Source of the DNA: SUP05 sp964577715
GTDB taxonomy: Bacteria > Pseudomonadota > Gammaproteobacteria > PS1 > Pseudothioglobaceae
NCBI GenBank assembly: GCA_964577715.1
Contig: CAZOAA010000024.1
Coordinates: 1 to 24,580 of the forward strand
DNA: 24,580 nt
Direction of reading: 5' to 3'
Shown: piece after piece, positions 15,320 through 23,017 of the stretch
How positions within the stretch are numbered: the first letter of the stretch is position 1
Layout of the letters: each line of letters begins with the position of its first letter
The notes under the pieces: model-generated
Told to the model about the DNA's origin: nothing
The model's input: only the letters and a program-made list of their open reading frames with translations
Databases searched by the model: none
Position numbers and translations under genes: made by a program

Positions 15320-15847
15320 AAACAACCATATAAAGTAAAAACTCGAATTAATGACTATATTAGAGTCTCAAAAGTTCGATTAATTGGCGCCGATGGTGAA
15401 CAAGTAGGTGTTATTGCTACAGATCAGGCAAGAGAAATGGCAGTAGATGCCGGATTAGATTTAGTAGAAGTTTCTCCCAATGCAGAACCGCCAGTTTGCA
15501 AAATTATGGATTTTGGTAAGTTTCAGTATGAGCAGAAAAAGCAACTGAGCGATCAAAAAAAGAAACAAAAGAAAACAACGGTTAAAACCATTAAATATCG
15601 TCCAGGTACCGAAGAGGGTGATTACCAAATTAAATTTAGGAATTTGGTCAAATTTTTAGATAATGGCGATAAGGTTAAAGTAAGTATTTGGTTCCGTGGC
15701 CGTGAAATGCAGCACAGAGAACTAGGCATGGAAATGCTAGATAGAATTGAGAAAGATACAGAAGAATTTGCCAATGTAGAACAAAAGGCAAAGATGGAGG
15801 GTCGTCAGCTAGGCATGATGCTGGCACCCAAATCGAAGAAGAAGTGA
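15317..15847 (+). CDS. infC: Translation initiation factor IF-3 (ATT start)
   Basis: This 176-residue factor binds the 30S subunit and discriminates against non-canonical start codons. The N-domain reads RINDYIRVSKVRLIGADGEQ and the signature VDAGLDLVEVSPNAEPPVCK follows. A lysine-rich linker and the C-domain (KVSIWFRGREMQHRELG) complete it. The N-domain is encoded upstream of the first ATG in frame (15437), so the true start must be ATT at 15317, or less likely ATT at 15314. This gives the normal family length (about 180). The C-terminus ends LAPKSKKK. It sits 16 bases after thrS and precedes rpmI-rplT, the classical order. Autoregulation through the AUU codon is inferred from the E. coli gene. 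Confidence 0.95.
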   Translation: MKQPYKVKTRINDYIRVSKVRLIGADGEQVGVIATDQAREMAVDAGLDLVEVSPNAEPPVCKIMDFGKFQYEQKKQLSDQKKKQKKTTVKTIKYRPGTEEGDYQIKFRNLVKFLDNGDKVKVSIWFRGREMQHRELGMEMLDRIEKDTEEFANVEQKAKMEGRQLGMMLAPKSKKK

Positions 15848-15969
15848 TAGTGCGGTAAAAACTTAACCAAGCTGTGTTATTTATTTTCGGCATATTTTGA
15901 TATATAGCCTTAAATAAATGCCTTGCTTGATTTAAATTTTTATCACGCCGTTGGTTCGTATTTAATAAC

Positions 15970-16011
15970 ACTATTCTTTATGAATAGTAAATATGTCCAA
16001 AGGACAAGGAG
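15970..16011 (+). promoter_or_regulatory. Hairpins and ribosome binding site in front of rpmI
   Basis: Two inverted repeats lie just before rpmI: a 7-bp stem ACTATTC/GAATAGT (15970-15988) and a 5-bp stem TGTCC/GGACA with an AAA loop (15994-16006). The second abuts the AGGAG ribosome binding site (16007-16011). In E. coli, L20 represses rpmI-rplT translation by binding structures in this interval. An equivalent role here is inferred from position only. The rest of the 170-base gap (15848-15969) shows nothing recognisable. Confidence 0.4.
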
Positions 16012-16017
16012 AAAATT

Positions 16018-16215
16018 ATGCCGAAGTTAAAAACCAATAGAGGCGCTGCAAAGCGCTTCAAAAAAACTGCCAGTGGTGGTTACAAGTGTAAACACTCTCA
16101 CCTGCGTCATATCTTGACAAAGAAGAGTACTTCTAGAAAACGTGGCTTACGTGCACCAGACACTATCGAGAAAGTCGATGTACCAATGGTGAAGAAAATG
16201 TTACCATATAGTTGA
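16018..16215 (+). CDS. rpmI: 50S ribosomal protein L35
   Basis: This 65-residue basic protein of the large ribosomal subunit is full length (E. coli 65). The MPKLKTNRGAAKRFKKTASG start and the KKSTSRKRGLR segment are diagnostic. A strong AGGAG lies 6 bases upstream of the ATG. It stands between infC and rplT in the conserved order and is probably controlled together with rplT. Confidence 0.98.
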   Translation: MPKLKTNRGAAKRFKKTASGGYKCKHSHLRHILTKKSTSRKRGLRAPDTIEKVDVPMVKKMLPYS

Positions 16216-16265
16216 TACTACTTGGTATACGAGAAACTAGTTCAAAGTTAATAGGAGTATAAAAA

Positions 16266-16634
16266 ATGGCAAGAGTATCAAGAGGTGTGCAGGCGCACGC
16301 TAAACACAAGAAAATTTTAAAGAAAGCTAAGGGTTATTACGGCGCAAGATCAAAAGTCTATCGCGTTGCAAAGCAAGCAGTAATTAAAGCAGGACAATAT
16401 GCGTATCGTGATCGTCGTCAAAGACGTCGTCAGTTCCGTAGACTTTGGATTGTACGTATTAATGCTGAAGCGCGTAATAACGGTTTAAGCTACTCAAGAA
16501 TGATTGACGGTATGAACAAAGCGGGCATTGAAATCGACCGTAAAGTTTTATCAGACATTGCAATTTTTGATAAAGCAGCATTTGCTCAAATCGCAGATCA
16601 AGCTAAAGCAGCATTAGCGGCAACAGCTAAGTAA
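16266..16634 (+). CDS. rplT: 50S ribosomal protein L20
   Basis: This 122-residue 23S rRNA-binding assembly protein starts MARVSRGVQAHAKHKKILKK. It has the long basic helix (YAYRDRRQRRRQFRRLWIVRINA) in its N-terminal half, here cited only by its key residues Y, R and W. The globular domain (GLSYSRMIDGMNKAGIEIDR) follows. It is four residues longer than the E. coli protein at an Ala/Lys-rich end. AGGAG at 16253-16257 is its ribosome binding site. In relatives it also represses rpmI-rplT translation. Confidence 0.98.
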   Translation: MARVSRGVQAHAKHKKILKKAKGYYGARSKVYRVAKQAVIKAGQYAYRDRRQRRRQFRRLWIVRINAEARNNGLSYSRMIDGMNKAGIEIDRKVLSDIAIFDKAAFAQIADQAKAALAATAK

Positions 16635-16641
16635 ATTGTTT

Positions 16642-16668
16642 AAAGGCTGTAATTTTTTTACAGCCTTT
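16642..16668 (+). terminator. Hairpin between rplT and pheS, possible attenuator or leaky terminator
   Basis: A perfect 11-bp inverted repeat (AAAGGCTGTAA / TTACAGCCTTT) has a five-T loop. Only three T residues end the 3' arm before ATTAAC, so the U-tract is poor and read-through into pheS, 18 bases later, is likely. The E. coli pheST operon carries an attenuator in the same position, but no leader peptide rich in Phe codons fits in this gap. Confidence 0.6.
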
Positions 16669-16686
16669 ATTAACTAACTTTTACTA

Positions 16687-17700
16687 ATGATTGACGCAAT
16701 CCTTGATAAAGCTAAAGCATCTATCTCTACGGCAGAAAGCTTAAAAGAGCTAGATGATTTACGTGTTAAGTTTTTAGGCAAAAAAGGCGAGCTTACCGCA
16801 CTTTTAAAAGGCTTAGGAAAGCTATCAAAAGAAGAGCGTCCTAAAATGGGTGAGGCAATTAACCAAGCCAAAGTTAGCGTACAAAACCTATTAACTGATC
16901 GAAAAAATCATTTAGAAACCCTAGAATTAGAAAAGCGCCTTTTGAGAGAAAAGGTGGACGTTTCTCTTCCAGGTAGAAATGTTGAAATGGGTGGATTGCA
17001 TCCAGTCACTATTACCTTAAATCGTATCCAATCCTTATTTGCAAAAAATGGTTTTGAAGTAGAAACCGGCCCTGAGATTGAAGACGATTTTCATAATTTT
17101 ACAGCGCTTAATATTCCTGAACATCATCCGGCACGTGCGATGCACGACACCTTTTATTTTGATGAATCTACCGTATTAAGAACGCATACTTCGCCGGTTC
17201 AAATTCGCACCATGGAGGATAAAAAGCCACCGCTGCGTATTATTGCACCGGGTCGAGTTTATCGTTGTGATTCTGATATCACGCACACCCCAATGTTTCA
17301 CCAGGTTGAAGGCTTGATTGTAGATAAAGAAGCTAATTTTGCACAGCTTAAGGGTTTGTTGATTGACTTTTTGCGTGCTTATTTTGAAAAAGAAGATTTA
17401 AAAGTTCGTTTTCGACCTTCCTATTTTCCATTTACTGAGCCTTCAGCTGAAGCTGATATTGAATGTGTTATTTGTGGCGGTGATGGCTGCCGTGTTTGTA
17501 AAAAAACTGGCTGGTTAGAAGTGCTAGGTTGTGGTGTTGTACACCCAAATGTTTTAAATTCTGCTGATGTTGATGCTGAAGAATACACAGGTCTTGCTTT
17601 TGGTATGGGGGTTGAGCGTTTAGCAATGCTTCGATATGGTGTGAATGACTTACGTCTTTTCTTTGAAAACGATATTCGTTTTCTAAAACAATTTAAATAA
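16687..17700 (+). CDS. pheS: Phenylalanyl-tRNA synthetase alpha subunit
   Basis: This 337-residue catalytic subunit of the (alpha-beta)2 class II synthetase has an N-terminal coiled coil that binds tRNA-Phe (about residues 1-90). The core follows with GGLHPVTITLNRIQ, motif 2 (GRVYRCDSDITHTPMFHQVEG) and motif 3 (GMGVERLAMLRYG). A CVICGGDGCRVC cluster before WLEVLGCG forms a CxxC pair of the kind seen in a subset of bacterial PheS proteins and could bind zinc. The start MIDAILDKAK has no Shine-Dalgarno sequence, but an in-frame alternative would remove part of the coiled coil. pheT starts 4 bases after the stop. Confidence 0.97.
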   Translation: MIDAILDKAKASISTAESLKELDDLRVKFLGKKGELTALLKGLGKLSKEERPKMGEAINQAKVSVQNLLTDRKNHLETLELEKRLLREKVDVSLPGRNVEMGGLHPVTITLNRIQSLFAKNGFEVETGPEIEDDFHNFTALNIPEHHPARAMHDTFYFDESTVLRTHTSPVQIRTMEDKKPPLRIIAPGRVYRCDSDITHTPMFHQVEGLIVDKEANFAQLKGLLIDFLRAYFEKEDLKVRFRPSYFPFTEPSAEADIECVICGGDGCRVCKKTGWLEVLGCGVVHPNVLNSADVDAEEYTGLAFGMGVERLAMLRYGVNDLRLFFENDIRFLKQFK

Positions 17701-17704
17701 GCCT

Positions 17705-20068
17705 ATGAATATTTCAACGTCTTGGTTAAGAGAATGGATTAACCCCAATGTCAGTGATGAGGTGTTGGCTGAGCAGTTGACTATGGCTGGCCTTGAAGTA
17801 GATGGTATTGCACCAGTTGCACCTGCATTTGATAAAGTTGTTGTGGGTCACGTGGTGAGTTGTGAAAAACACCCCGATGCTGACAAACTTAATTTGTGCC
17901 AAGTTGATATTGGACAGAGTGATAACCTGCAAATTATCTGTGGCGCTAGTAATGTGCGCACAGATTTAAAAGTAATTGTTGCAACGGTTGGTGCAAAATT
18001 ACCCGGTGGTTTAAAAATTAAAAAAGCCAAACTCCGTGGTGTGGAATCTTTCGGTATGATTTGCTCAGAATCAGAACTTGGCATGAGTGATTCATCAGAT
18101 GGAATTTCAGAGTTAGACAATGATGCACCGATTGGTCAAGATATTAGAGAGTACTTAGATTTTGATGACAATATTATTGAATTAGACATCACCCCAAATC
18201 GTGGTGATTGTTTTTCAGTGTTAGGTGTGGCACGCGAGGTTAGTGCAAATTACAATATGGTGTTTAACATGCCTGATATTAGTGTTAGTGCGCAAGGCGC
18301 ATCAAGCATCAGCGCAAATGTTAGCAATATTAAAGCTTGCCCAAAGTATTTAACCAGAGCCATCAAAGGTATTGACAACACGGTTAAAACTCCTAAATGG
18401 ATGGCTGACAAGCTAACACGCTCAGGTCAGCAAGTACATTCACCTGTAGTTGATATTACTAATTACGTCTTATTAGAGTTGGGCCAGCCAATGCATGCCT
18501 TTGACTTGGCTAAAATTAATGGTACTATTGAAGTTAGAAATGCTAAACCTGGCGAGACAATTGAGTTGTTAAACGAAGCGACGGTTGAGTTAAAAGATGA
18601 TACTCTTATCATTGCTGATGATTCATCTCCACTTGCAATTGCTGGTGTAATGGGTGGTATGAGTAGCTCCACACAAGATGACTCAACTCAAATTTTATTA
18701 GAAAGCGCATTTTTTGAGCCAGTCTCTATTGCCGGTAAAGCTAGAAGTTATGGTCTACATACTGAGTCATCGCTGCGTTTTGAGCGTGGGGTAGATTTTA
18801 ATATTACACAAGTTGCAATGGATAGAGCAACACAGCTAATCATTGATATTTGTGGTGGTGAAGCGAGCGATATTAACAGTTGTATTGATGAGAGTGCATT
18901 GCCAAAGCTTGCGCCAATTACCATTACTCAGGCGAAAATTCAAAAGATTTTAGGGTTTGAGCTAGAAGCAAACTGGATTGAAGAAAAGTTCACCAATCTT
19001 GATTTTGAAATTAGCAAAAAAACTAACGATTCTTGGACCATTATCCCGCCAAGTTTTCGTTTTGATATCCGTATTCCTGCAGATTTGATTGAAGAGCTAG
19101 CAAGGCTTTATGGTTATGATAAATTACCAGTACAAAAACTTTCACTAGATGCGAATATTAACGCTATCTCTGAAGCAACATTGGATAAATATGATATTGC
19201 CCAATCGTTAGTTAATCGTGGCTATCAAGAGGTAATTACTTATAGTTTTATTTCTGAAAAATATCAAAATTTAATTGATCCAGACGCTAAAAAAATTACT
19301 TTAAGTAATCCAATTTCAGCCGATATGTCAACTATGCGCTCATCGCTTTGGGCGGGCTTATTGCAAACGGTTGAGTCTAATCAACGACGTGGACATGCTG
19401 ATGCAAGGTTTTTTGAAATCGGTCTGTGTTTTGGCGGTGTTAAGGCAGATGAACAGTCTAACAAATTAGCCGGTGTTGTGTCGGGTAATCGTTTTGATGC
19501 GCAATGGTCAAGTGAATTACAGCCATTAGATTTCTTTGATGCGAAGGCAGATTTAGAATCATTGTTAGCGCTAACAGGCAGGCAGTTTTCTTTTGAAGCG
19601 ATTGAGCATCCTGCACTTCAAAAAGGCCAAAGCGCAAAGATTGTGTTAAATGACATTCAAGTTGGTTGGATTGGTGCCTTATCACCAGTGGTTCAAAAAG
19701 AATTATCACTCTCTAAGTGTTATTTATTTGAGATTGATCTTAGTACTATATTGTCAGGAAAAATTGCTAAATATGAAGCATTTTCTTCGTATCAACAGTC
19801 TGCAAGAGATATTGCTTTAGTTTTAGATGAAGCAACACCGGTTGCTGATTTGATTAATGCAATTAAAAATATGCGACAAACTCATTTTATCGATGTGAGT
19901 TTATTTGATATTTACGCCGGCGATAATATCGAAGTAGGCAAAAAAAGTGTTGCACTTAACTTAACCTATCAATCTTTAGAAGCGACATTAAGCGATGATG
20001 AAGTTAACGCTAAAGTTGATGAAGTTTTGAGCTTGATGCAAAATAAATTCTCAGCCGTTCAAAGATAA
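17705..20068 (+). CDS. pheT: Phenylalanyl-tRNA synthetase beta subunit
   Basis: This 787-residue subunit carries tRNA recognition and editing. The N-terminal tRNA-binding EMAP-like domain (about 39-150) includes KHPDADKLNLCQVD and LRGVESFGMICSESELG. The B3/B4 editing region holds SVLGVAREVSANY and VDITNYVLLELGQPMHAFD. The B5 domain lies near 400-480, and the class II-like core contains YGYDKLP. The C-terminal ferredoxin-fold anticodon-binding domain (FSSYQQSARDIALVLD to the end) is complete. The length is close to E. coli PheT (795), with no truncation. It overlaps ihfA by one base (TAATG), giving translational coupling. Confidence 0.97.
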   Translation: MNISTSWLREWINPNVSDEVLAEQLTMAGLEVDGIAPVAPAFDKVVVGHVVSCEKHPDADKLNLCQVDIGQSDNLQIICGASNVRTDLKVIVATVGAKLPGGLKIKKAKLRGVESFGMICSESELGMSDSSDGISELDNDAPIGQDIREYLDFDDNIIELDITPNRGDCFSVLGVAREVSANYNMVFNMPDISVSAQGASSISANVSNIKACPKYLTRAIKGIDNTVKTPKWMADKLTRSGQQVHSPVVDITNYVLLELGQPMHAFDLAKINGTIEVRNAKPGETIELLNEATVELKDDTLIIADDSSPLAIAGVMGGMSSSTQDDSTQILLESAFFEPVSIAGKARSYGLHTESSLRFERGVDFNITQVAMDRATQLIIDICGGEASDINSCIDESALPKLAPITITQAKIQKILGFELEANWIEEKFTNLDFEISKKTNDSWTIIPPSFRFDIRIPADLIEELARLYGYDKLPVQKLSLDANINAISEATLDKYDIAQSLVNRGYQEVITYSFISEKYQNLIDPDAKKITLSNPISADMSTMRSSLWAGLLQTVESNQRRGHADARFFEIGLCFGGVKADEQSNKLAGVVSGNRFDAQWSSELQPLDFFDAKADLESLLALTGRQFSFEAIEHPALQKGQSAKIVLNDIQVGWIGALSPVVQKELSLSKCYLFEIDLSTILSGKIAKYEAFSSYQQSARDIALVLDEATPVADLINAIKNMRQTHFIDVSLFDIYAGDNIEVGKKSVALNLTYQSLEATLSDDEVNAKVDEVLSLMQNKFSAVQR

Positions 20069-20355
20069 TGTCAGTCACTAAAAAAGATATTGTTAATGTA
20101 TTAGTTGAAAGGCTTGATGTGAATCATAATCAGGCACTTTTAATTGTTAATGAATTTTTTGATTTGATAAAACAAAAGCTTGCTTCGGGTGAAGAAGTAA
20201 AACTTTCTGGATTTGGAAACTTTAATATTAGGGAAAAATCAGCCAGACCAGGAAGAAATCCTAAAACAGGAGAGTCTGTAACTATATCTGCTAGAAAAAT
20301 TGCTACCTTTAAGGCAGGGCCAAAGCTAAAATCAGCTACTCAAAAAGGCATTTGA
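20068..20355 (+). CDS. ihfA: Integration host factor alpha subunit
   Basis: This 95-residue DNABII-family protein dimerises with IhfB and bends DNA at specific sites. The conserved arm GRNPKTGESVTISARKIATFKAG is present, with the intercalating proline in RNP; GEEVKLSGFGNFNIREKSARPG precedes it. Its position immediately after pheT is the classical gammaproteobacterial arrangement and separates it from HU or IhfB. The gene is co-transcribed with pheST, as judged by the one-base overlap. It converges with the next gene with one base between the two stop codons and no terminator hairpin. Confidence 0.96.
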   Translation: MSVTKKDIVNVLVERLDVNHNQALLIVNEFFDLIKQKLASGEEVKLSGFGNFNIREKSARPGRNPKTGESVTISARKIATFKAGPKLKSATQKGI

Positions 20356-20356
20356 G

Positions 20357-20827
20357 TTAGTTACTAATAGCTGACATAAAGCCTTTTAGAATTGGCATTG
20401 TTTTGTCAAGCAATTCTTGGTTTTTTTGCTCGTTAATAACCTGATCTTGTATGTGTTTATCAGTGTCTTTGAGTGAAATTTGATAATCATCATCAAATTC
20501 AAAATTAATAAAATAAAAACCTTTGCCTTTATCTCTAATTGATTGGACGGAGTGAAAATCAGTCTCCCAAGCTAGTTCAGCTTGGTAAATTGCTGATGAG
20601 TCTGTATTGTCCCTTTGTACTAATATAGTAGTAGAGCCAAAGTGAAAGATAAAATTATTTGCAGAGCAGTTTGAGGCTGGTTTAATGGTTAGTTCCCCGC
20701 TATCTAGCGCATCAGCAATTTGTTTGAGTTGTGGATTAGTTAGTGCAATATACTTTGCATCCATATATTCATCAATATTTGAATCTGGATAATTATTTTG
20801 TAGAAATTTAATTAGTCTTTTAAGCAT
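20357..20827 (-). CDS. Conserved-type hypothetical protein, not recognised
   Basis: I do not recognise this 156-residue protein. It appears soluble, with no signal peptide or membrane segment. It is acidic, with an NPQLKQIADALDSGEL segment near residue 31. A central beta-rich part follows (NFIFHFGSTTILVQR, GFYFINFEFDDDY), and a helical tail ends KTMPILKGFMSAISN. AAGGTG seven bases upstream of the ATG is a fair ribosome binding site, and a perfect -10 box lies in front. These signals and its clean single-gene setting support a real gene. It is convergent with ihfA and lies downstream of, and codirectional with, the AI-2E transporter gene, 66 bases apart. No function is proposed. Confidence 0.7.
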   Translation of the reverse strand: MLKRLIKFLQNNYPDSNIDEYMDAKYIALTNPQLKQIADALDSGELTIKPASNCSANNFIFHFGSTTILVQRDNTDSSAIYQAELAWETDFHSVQSIRDKGKGFYFINFEFDDDYQISLKDTDKHIQDQVINEQKNQELLDKTMPILKGFMSAISN

Positions 20828-20852
20828 AGTTTCACCTTAAAAATAAAGCGCA

Positions 20853-20858
20853 ATTATA
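20853..20858 (-). promoter_or_regulatory. Candidate -10 box for the 156-residue gene
   Basis: On the minus strand GGGTATAAT contains a perfect TATAAT 25 bases before the ATG. The -35 region (ATTAAA at 16 bases) is weak. It suggests the gene has its own promoter and does not depend on the upstream transporter operon. Confidence 0.45.
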
Positions 20859-20893
20859 CCCTATGGCGGTTTATTTTAATTTTTTAGAGAATG

Positions 20894-21964
20894 TTAAGAC
20901 TTGTCCAATGAATCTGTATATTTGATTGAGTACACATCAAAAATACTAATTGCCATTGCAGCAATGATAGGACCAATAAATAATCCCAATATTCCAAACT
21001 GCATAATACCTGCTAATGTAGAAAGTACAGTAATGAGCGTATGGTCTAACGCACTTGTTTTATCTGAGCTGCTTGAGAGTCGTTTGATAATGATGGGGCG
21101 AATAATATTATCAATTACAGTACCAATCAGAATTGCACCGAATAGAACAATGATTAACGCGTCAACAGCTTGTCCTTGTGCGTATAAATATAAGCTTAAA
21201 GGCAGCCAAATAATCAGTCCACCAAGCACTGGAATAAAGCTAGCCAAAGCCATGGCAATACCAAAATACAATACAGGAAGACCAACAATTGCAACACCGA
21301 CAGAAAACACCAAGCCCTGTAGTATGGCGACAATAAACACACTGCCTACCAAGGTAATCGACAGGTTCGAGAATTGATTGAGTAAGATATTATCTAAGTG
21401 ATTTTCTAAGGGAGATAAATCCTTAAGTCGCCTAACAGTACTCTTGCCATCAACATAAAAGTAAAACAGTGAAAATATAGTCACAATTAAAAAGAAGACA
21501 AAGTGAGAAGACAATGACACAATGCTTTTTAAAATCACCACAGAAAAGTCTTTAATGCTGATTAAAAAACCCTCCATATTGTTGTTAAGCGCTGAATTTA
21601 AAGTAACTTTTAGTGAGTCTGATAAAGGCAAGCCTGAAATGGTCTGATAAAGTATTTGATCGCTTTGTTTGGCATCAAAATCCGTATTAATAGTTTGTAT
21701 GAGTGCAGAGATCTCTAACCCACTAATTAGTAAGATATAACTCAAAGGCAAAATAAGAATAACAGTCACCAGCAGTGTCATTATTAACGCCGATACTGAG
21801 TTTGAAAACTTTTGTTGGAATTTGTTGTACTGACTAAAGGTCGCAATAGCGATGAGTAGGGCTAAAAATAGCGCAGGGATAAAGGGGGTAAATAGCCAAA
21901 TTAAACCACCAATGGCTAGTACTAGTAAGCTAAGCATAAAACCGTGCTCATAAGGTGCGTTCAT
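20894..21964 (-). CDS. AI-2E family (UPF0118) membrane transporter
   Basis: This 356-residue polytopic inner-membrane protein shows the AI-2E/UPF0118 layout. Two to three N-terminal helices (LSLLVLAIGGLIWLFTPFIPALFLALL) are followed by a large periplasmic-type loop (about 90-145). Further helices follow, with the family hallmark VGLPVLYFGIAMALASFIPVLGGLIIWLP. The C-terminal pair contains GILGLFIGPIIAAMAISIFD. Members export diverse solutes and ions; the name comes from one autoinducer-2 exporter, and no substrate can be assigned here. The start overlaps the stop of the upstream small gene by 4 bases, so it is translationally coupled to it. Confidence 0.9.
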   Translation of the reverse strand: MNAPYEHGFMLSLLVLAIGGLIWLFTPFIPALFLALLIAIATFSQYNKFQQKFSNSVSALIMTLLVTVILILPLSYILLISGLEISALIQTINTDFDAKQSDQILYQTISGLPLSDSLKVTLNSALNNNMEGFLISIKDFSVVILKSIVSLSSHFVFFLIVTIFSLFYFYVDGKSTVRRLKDLSPLENHLDNILLNQFSNLSITLVGSVFIVAILQGLVFSVGVAIVGLPVLYFGIAMALASFIPVLGGLIIWLPLSLYLYAQGQAVDALIIVLFGAILIGTVIDNIIRPIIIKRLSSSSDKTSALDHTLITVLSTLAGIMQFGILGLFIGPIIAAMAISIFDVYSIKYTDSLDKS

Positions 21965-22272
21965 AAGTCCTCCATTTTTAAAACAGTATAAGCCACCTGC
22001 TCGTAAGGGTGGGAAAACTTCATAGCCTCGATGACCAGATCAAGGTTATCATCAACACATAACATCTCTACTTTATATTCTTCAATAGCTTCTAATTCAT
22101 CTAATATGCCGATAGTTGGATTGGCATCACCAATGGGTCTAAATTGCCCAATACCAGTGGTTTGCCAGGCGCAATTTTCATAGTTGCTAAATTTGCCAGC
22201 ACCTGCGTCAAACATGGCATTTTTGACCACTTCTAGATCTGCTTCAGGCACATAAAAACTGATTTGATACAT
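21961..22272 (-). CDS. NIF3/YqfO-like (PII-like insert) small protein
   Basis: This 103-residue protein matches the free-standing form of the PII/CutA-like domain inserted in YqfO-type NIF3 proteins (COG3323). The opening YQISFYVPEADLEVVKNAMFDAGAGKFSNYENC is typical of the family, here named by its FYVPE and GAGKxxNYxxC elements. FRPIGDANPTIG, with the PxIG turn, and SHPYEQVAYTVLKM at the end complete it. The fold suggests a small trimeric ferredoxin-like protein; the function is unknown. It overlaps the AlkD-like gene upstream by 29 bases and the transporter gene downstream by 4 bases, so the three form one unit. Confidence 0.88.
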   Translation of the reverse strand: MYQISFYVPEADLEVVKNAMFDAGAGKFSNYENCAWQTTGIGQFRPIGDANPTIGILDELEAIEEYKVEMLCVDDNLDLVIEAMKFSHPYEQVAYTVLKMEDL

Positions 22273-22978
22273 TTAAAACCCCCCTTTTTAAATAACGCTG
22301 CCTTTGATCTTCTTGCATACGTTCAATGGCATATCTTAATGTAGTTCTAGGAAGTTGTGCGTAATTTTGCTTTAAGAAATTTTCACAAGTATTTCTATCT
22401 TTTTTATAAACCTCCCGTAGCATCCAGCCAACAGCTTTATGAATCAGATCGTGTTTATCATTAAGTAGGTTTTTGGCTATTGTAAGTGTTGGTTTGAATT
22501 CGTTATTTTTAATAAAAGCAAAAGTTGCTACAATGGAGATGCGCCTCTTCCATAAGTTTGATGAATTTGCATAATCAAACAGTATGTTTAATAGATTTTG
22601 GTTGTTAAAAATATAATCTCCAATTATGTGAGGGATTGTTGTATCGACAAGATCCCAATTGTTAGCCGTATGAATATTTTCTAAATAGAAATTAAAAACT
22701 TGATTTTTTTCTCCGGCTTGGTATTTATTGACCAGCATGATTAATCCAAGGTGGCGAACTTCATGAATTTCGTTATTGATTAAATCAAGTATTTCATCAA
22801 AACTGGTGTTTTTAAAGTATTTTTTTGCCACTTTTCTAGTGTTGGGTACGCGCACCCCAATAAATTTGTCAAATTCAGAGTACTCGCCTTTTCCAGTTTT
22901 AAAAAACCATTCGTTGGTTTTCTTGCGTTCATTACTGGCGTAAGTTTTTAATTCATCGATTATTTCTTCTACCTTCAT
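22244..22978 (-). CDS. AlkD-like DNA alkylation repair protein (HEAT-repeat glycosylase family)
   Basis: The 244-residue all-helical protein matches the AlkD family, which removes bulky or positively charged alkylated bases without base flipping. Residues comparable to the AlkD active surface are present: W108 and D112 in NNWDLVDTT, and W185 in VGWMLREV. The RVPNTRKVAKKYF and RTTLRYAIERM segments are family-typical. The last dozen residues (GVLNVSNQFLCA) run into the next gene and look like an extension beyond the usual end, created by a 29-base overlap. It diverges from msrA with 39 bases between starts. No clear Shine-Dalgarno sequence is seen. Confidence 0.88.
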   Translation of the reverse strand: MKVEEIIDELKTYASNERKKTNEWFFKTGKGEYSEFDKFIGVRVPNTRKVAKKYFKNTSFDEILDLINNEIHEVRHLGLIMLVNKYQAGEKNQVFNFYLENIHTANNWDLVDTTIPHIIGDYIFNNQNLLNILFDYANSSNLWKRRISIVATFAFIKNNEFKPTLTIAKNLLNDKHDLIHKAVGWMLREVYKKDRNTCENFLKQNYAQLPRTTLRYAIERMQEDQRQRYLKRGVLNVSNQFLCA

Positions 22979-22982
22979 CAGC

Positions 22983-22988
22983 TATACT
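22983..22988 (+). promoter_or_regulatory. Candidate -10 box for msrA
   Basis: TATACT matches five of six bases of the -10 consensus and lies 29 bases before the msrA ATG. A -35 box would fall inside the alkD-like gene, where no good match is seen. Confidence 0.3.
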
Positions 22989-23002
22989 AAGGGTTTTTAA
23001 TA

Positions 23003-23015
23003 ATGATTTAATCAT
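23003..23015. repeat. 13-bp palindrome in the alkD-like/msrA divergent gap
   Basis: ATGATT and AATCAT form a perfect 6-bp inverted repeat around a single T. It ends two bases before the msrA ATG, in a 39-base divergent gap. It could be an operator or a small hairpin over the start, but AT-rich palindromes of this size also arise by chance. Confidence 0.35.
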
Positions 23016-23017
23016 AC

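Noticed and set aside
15437..15439. ATG at 15437 as the infC start
   Set aside because: It would delete about 40 residues of the conserved IF3 N-domain; ATT at 15317 with AGAGGG fits.
15675..15971. 98-codon minus-strand open frame across the infC end and the rpmI leader
   Set aside because: Mostly antisense to infC, with no recognisable features; the leader composition explains the open frame.
20901..21377. 158-codon plus-strand open frame opposite the AI-2E transporter
   Set aside because: It lies wholly antisense to a well-supported membrane protein gene, lacks a ribosome binding site and has no recognisable protein features.
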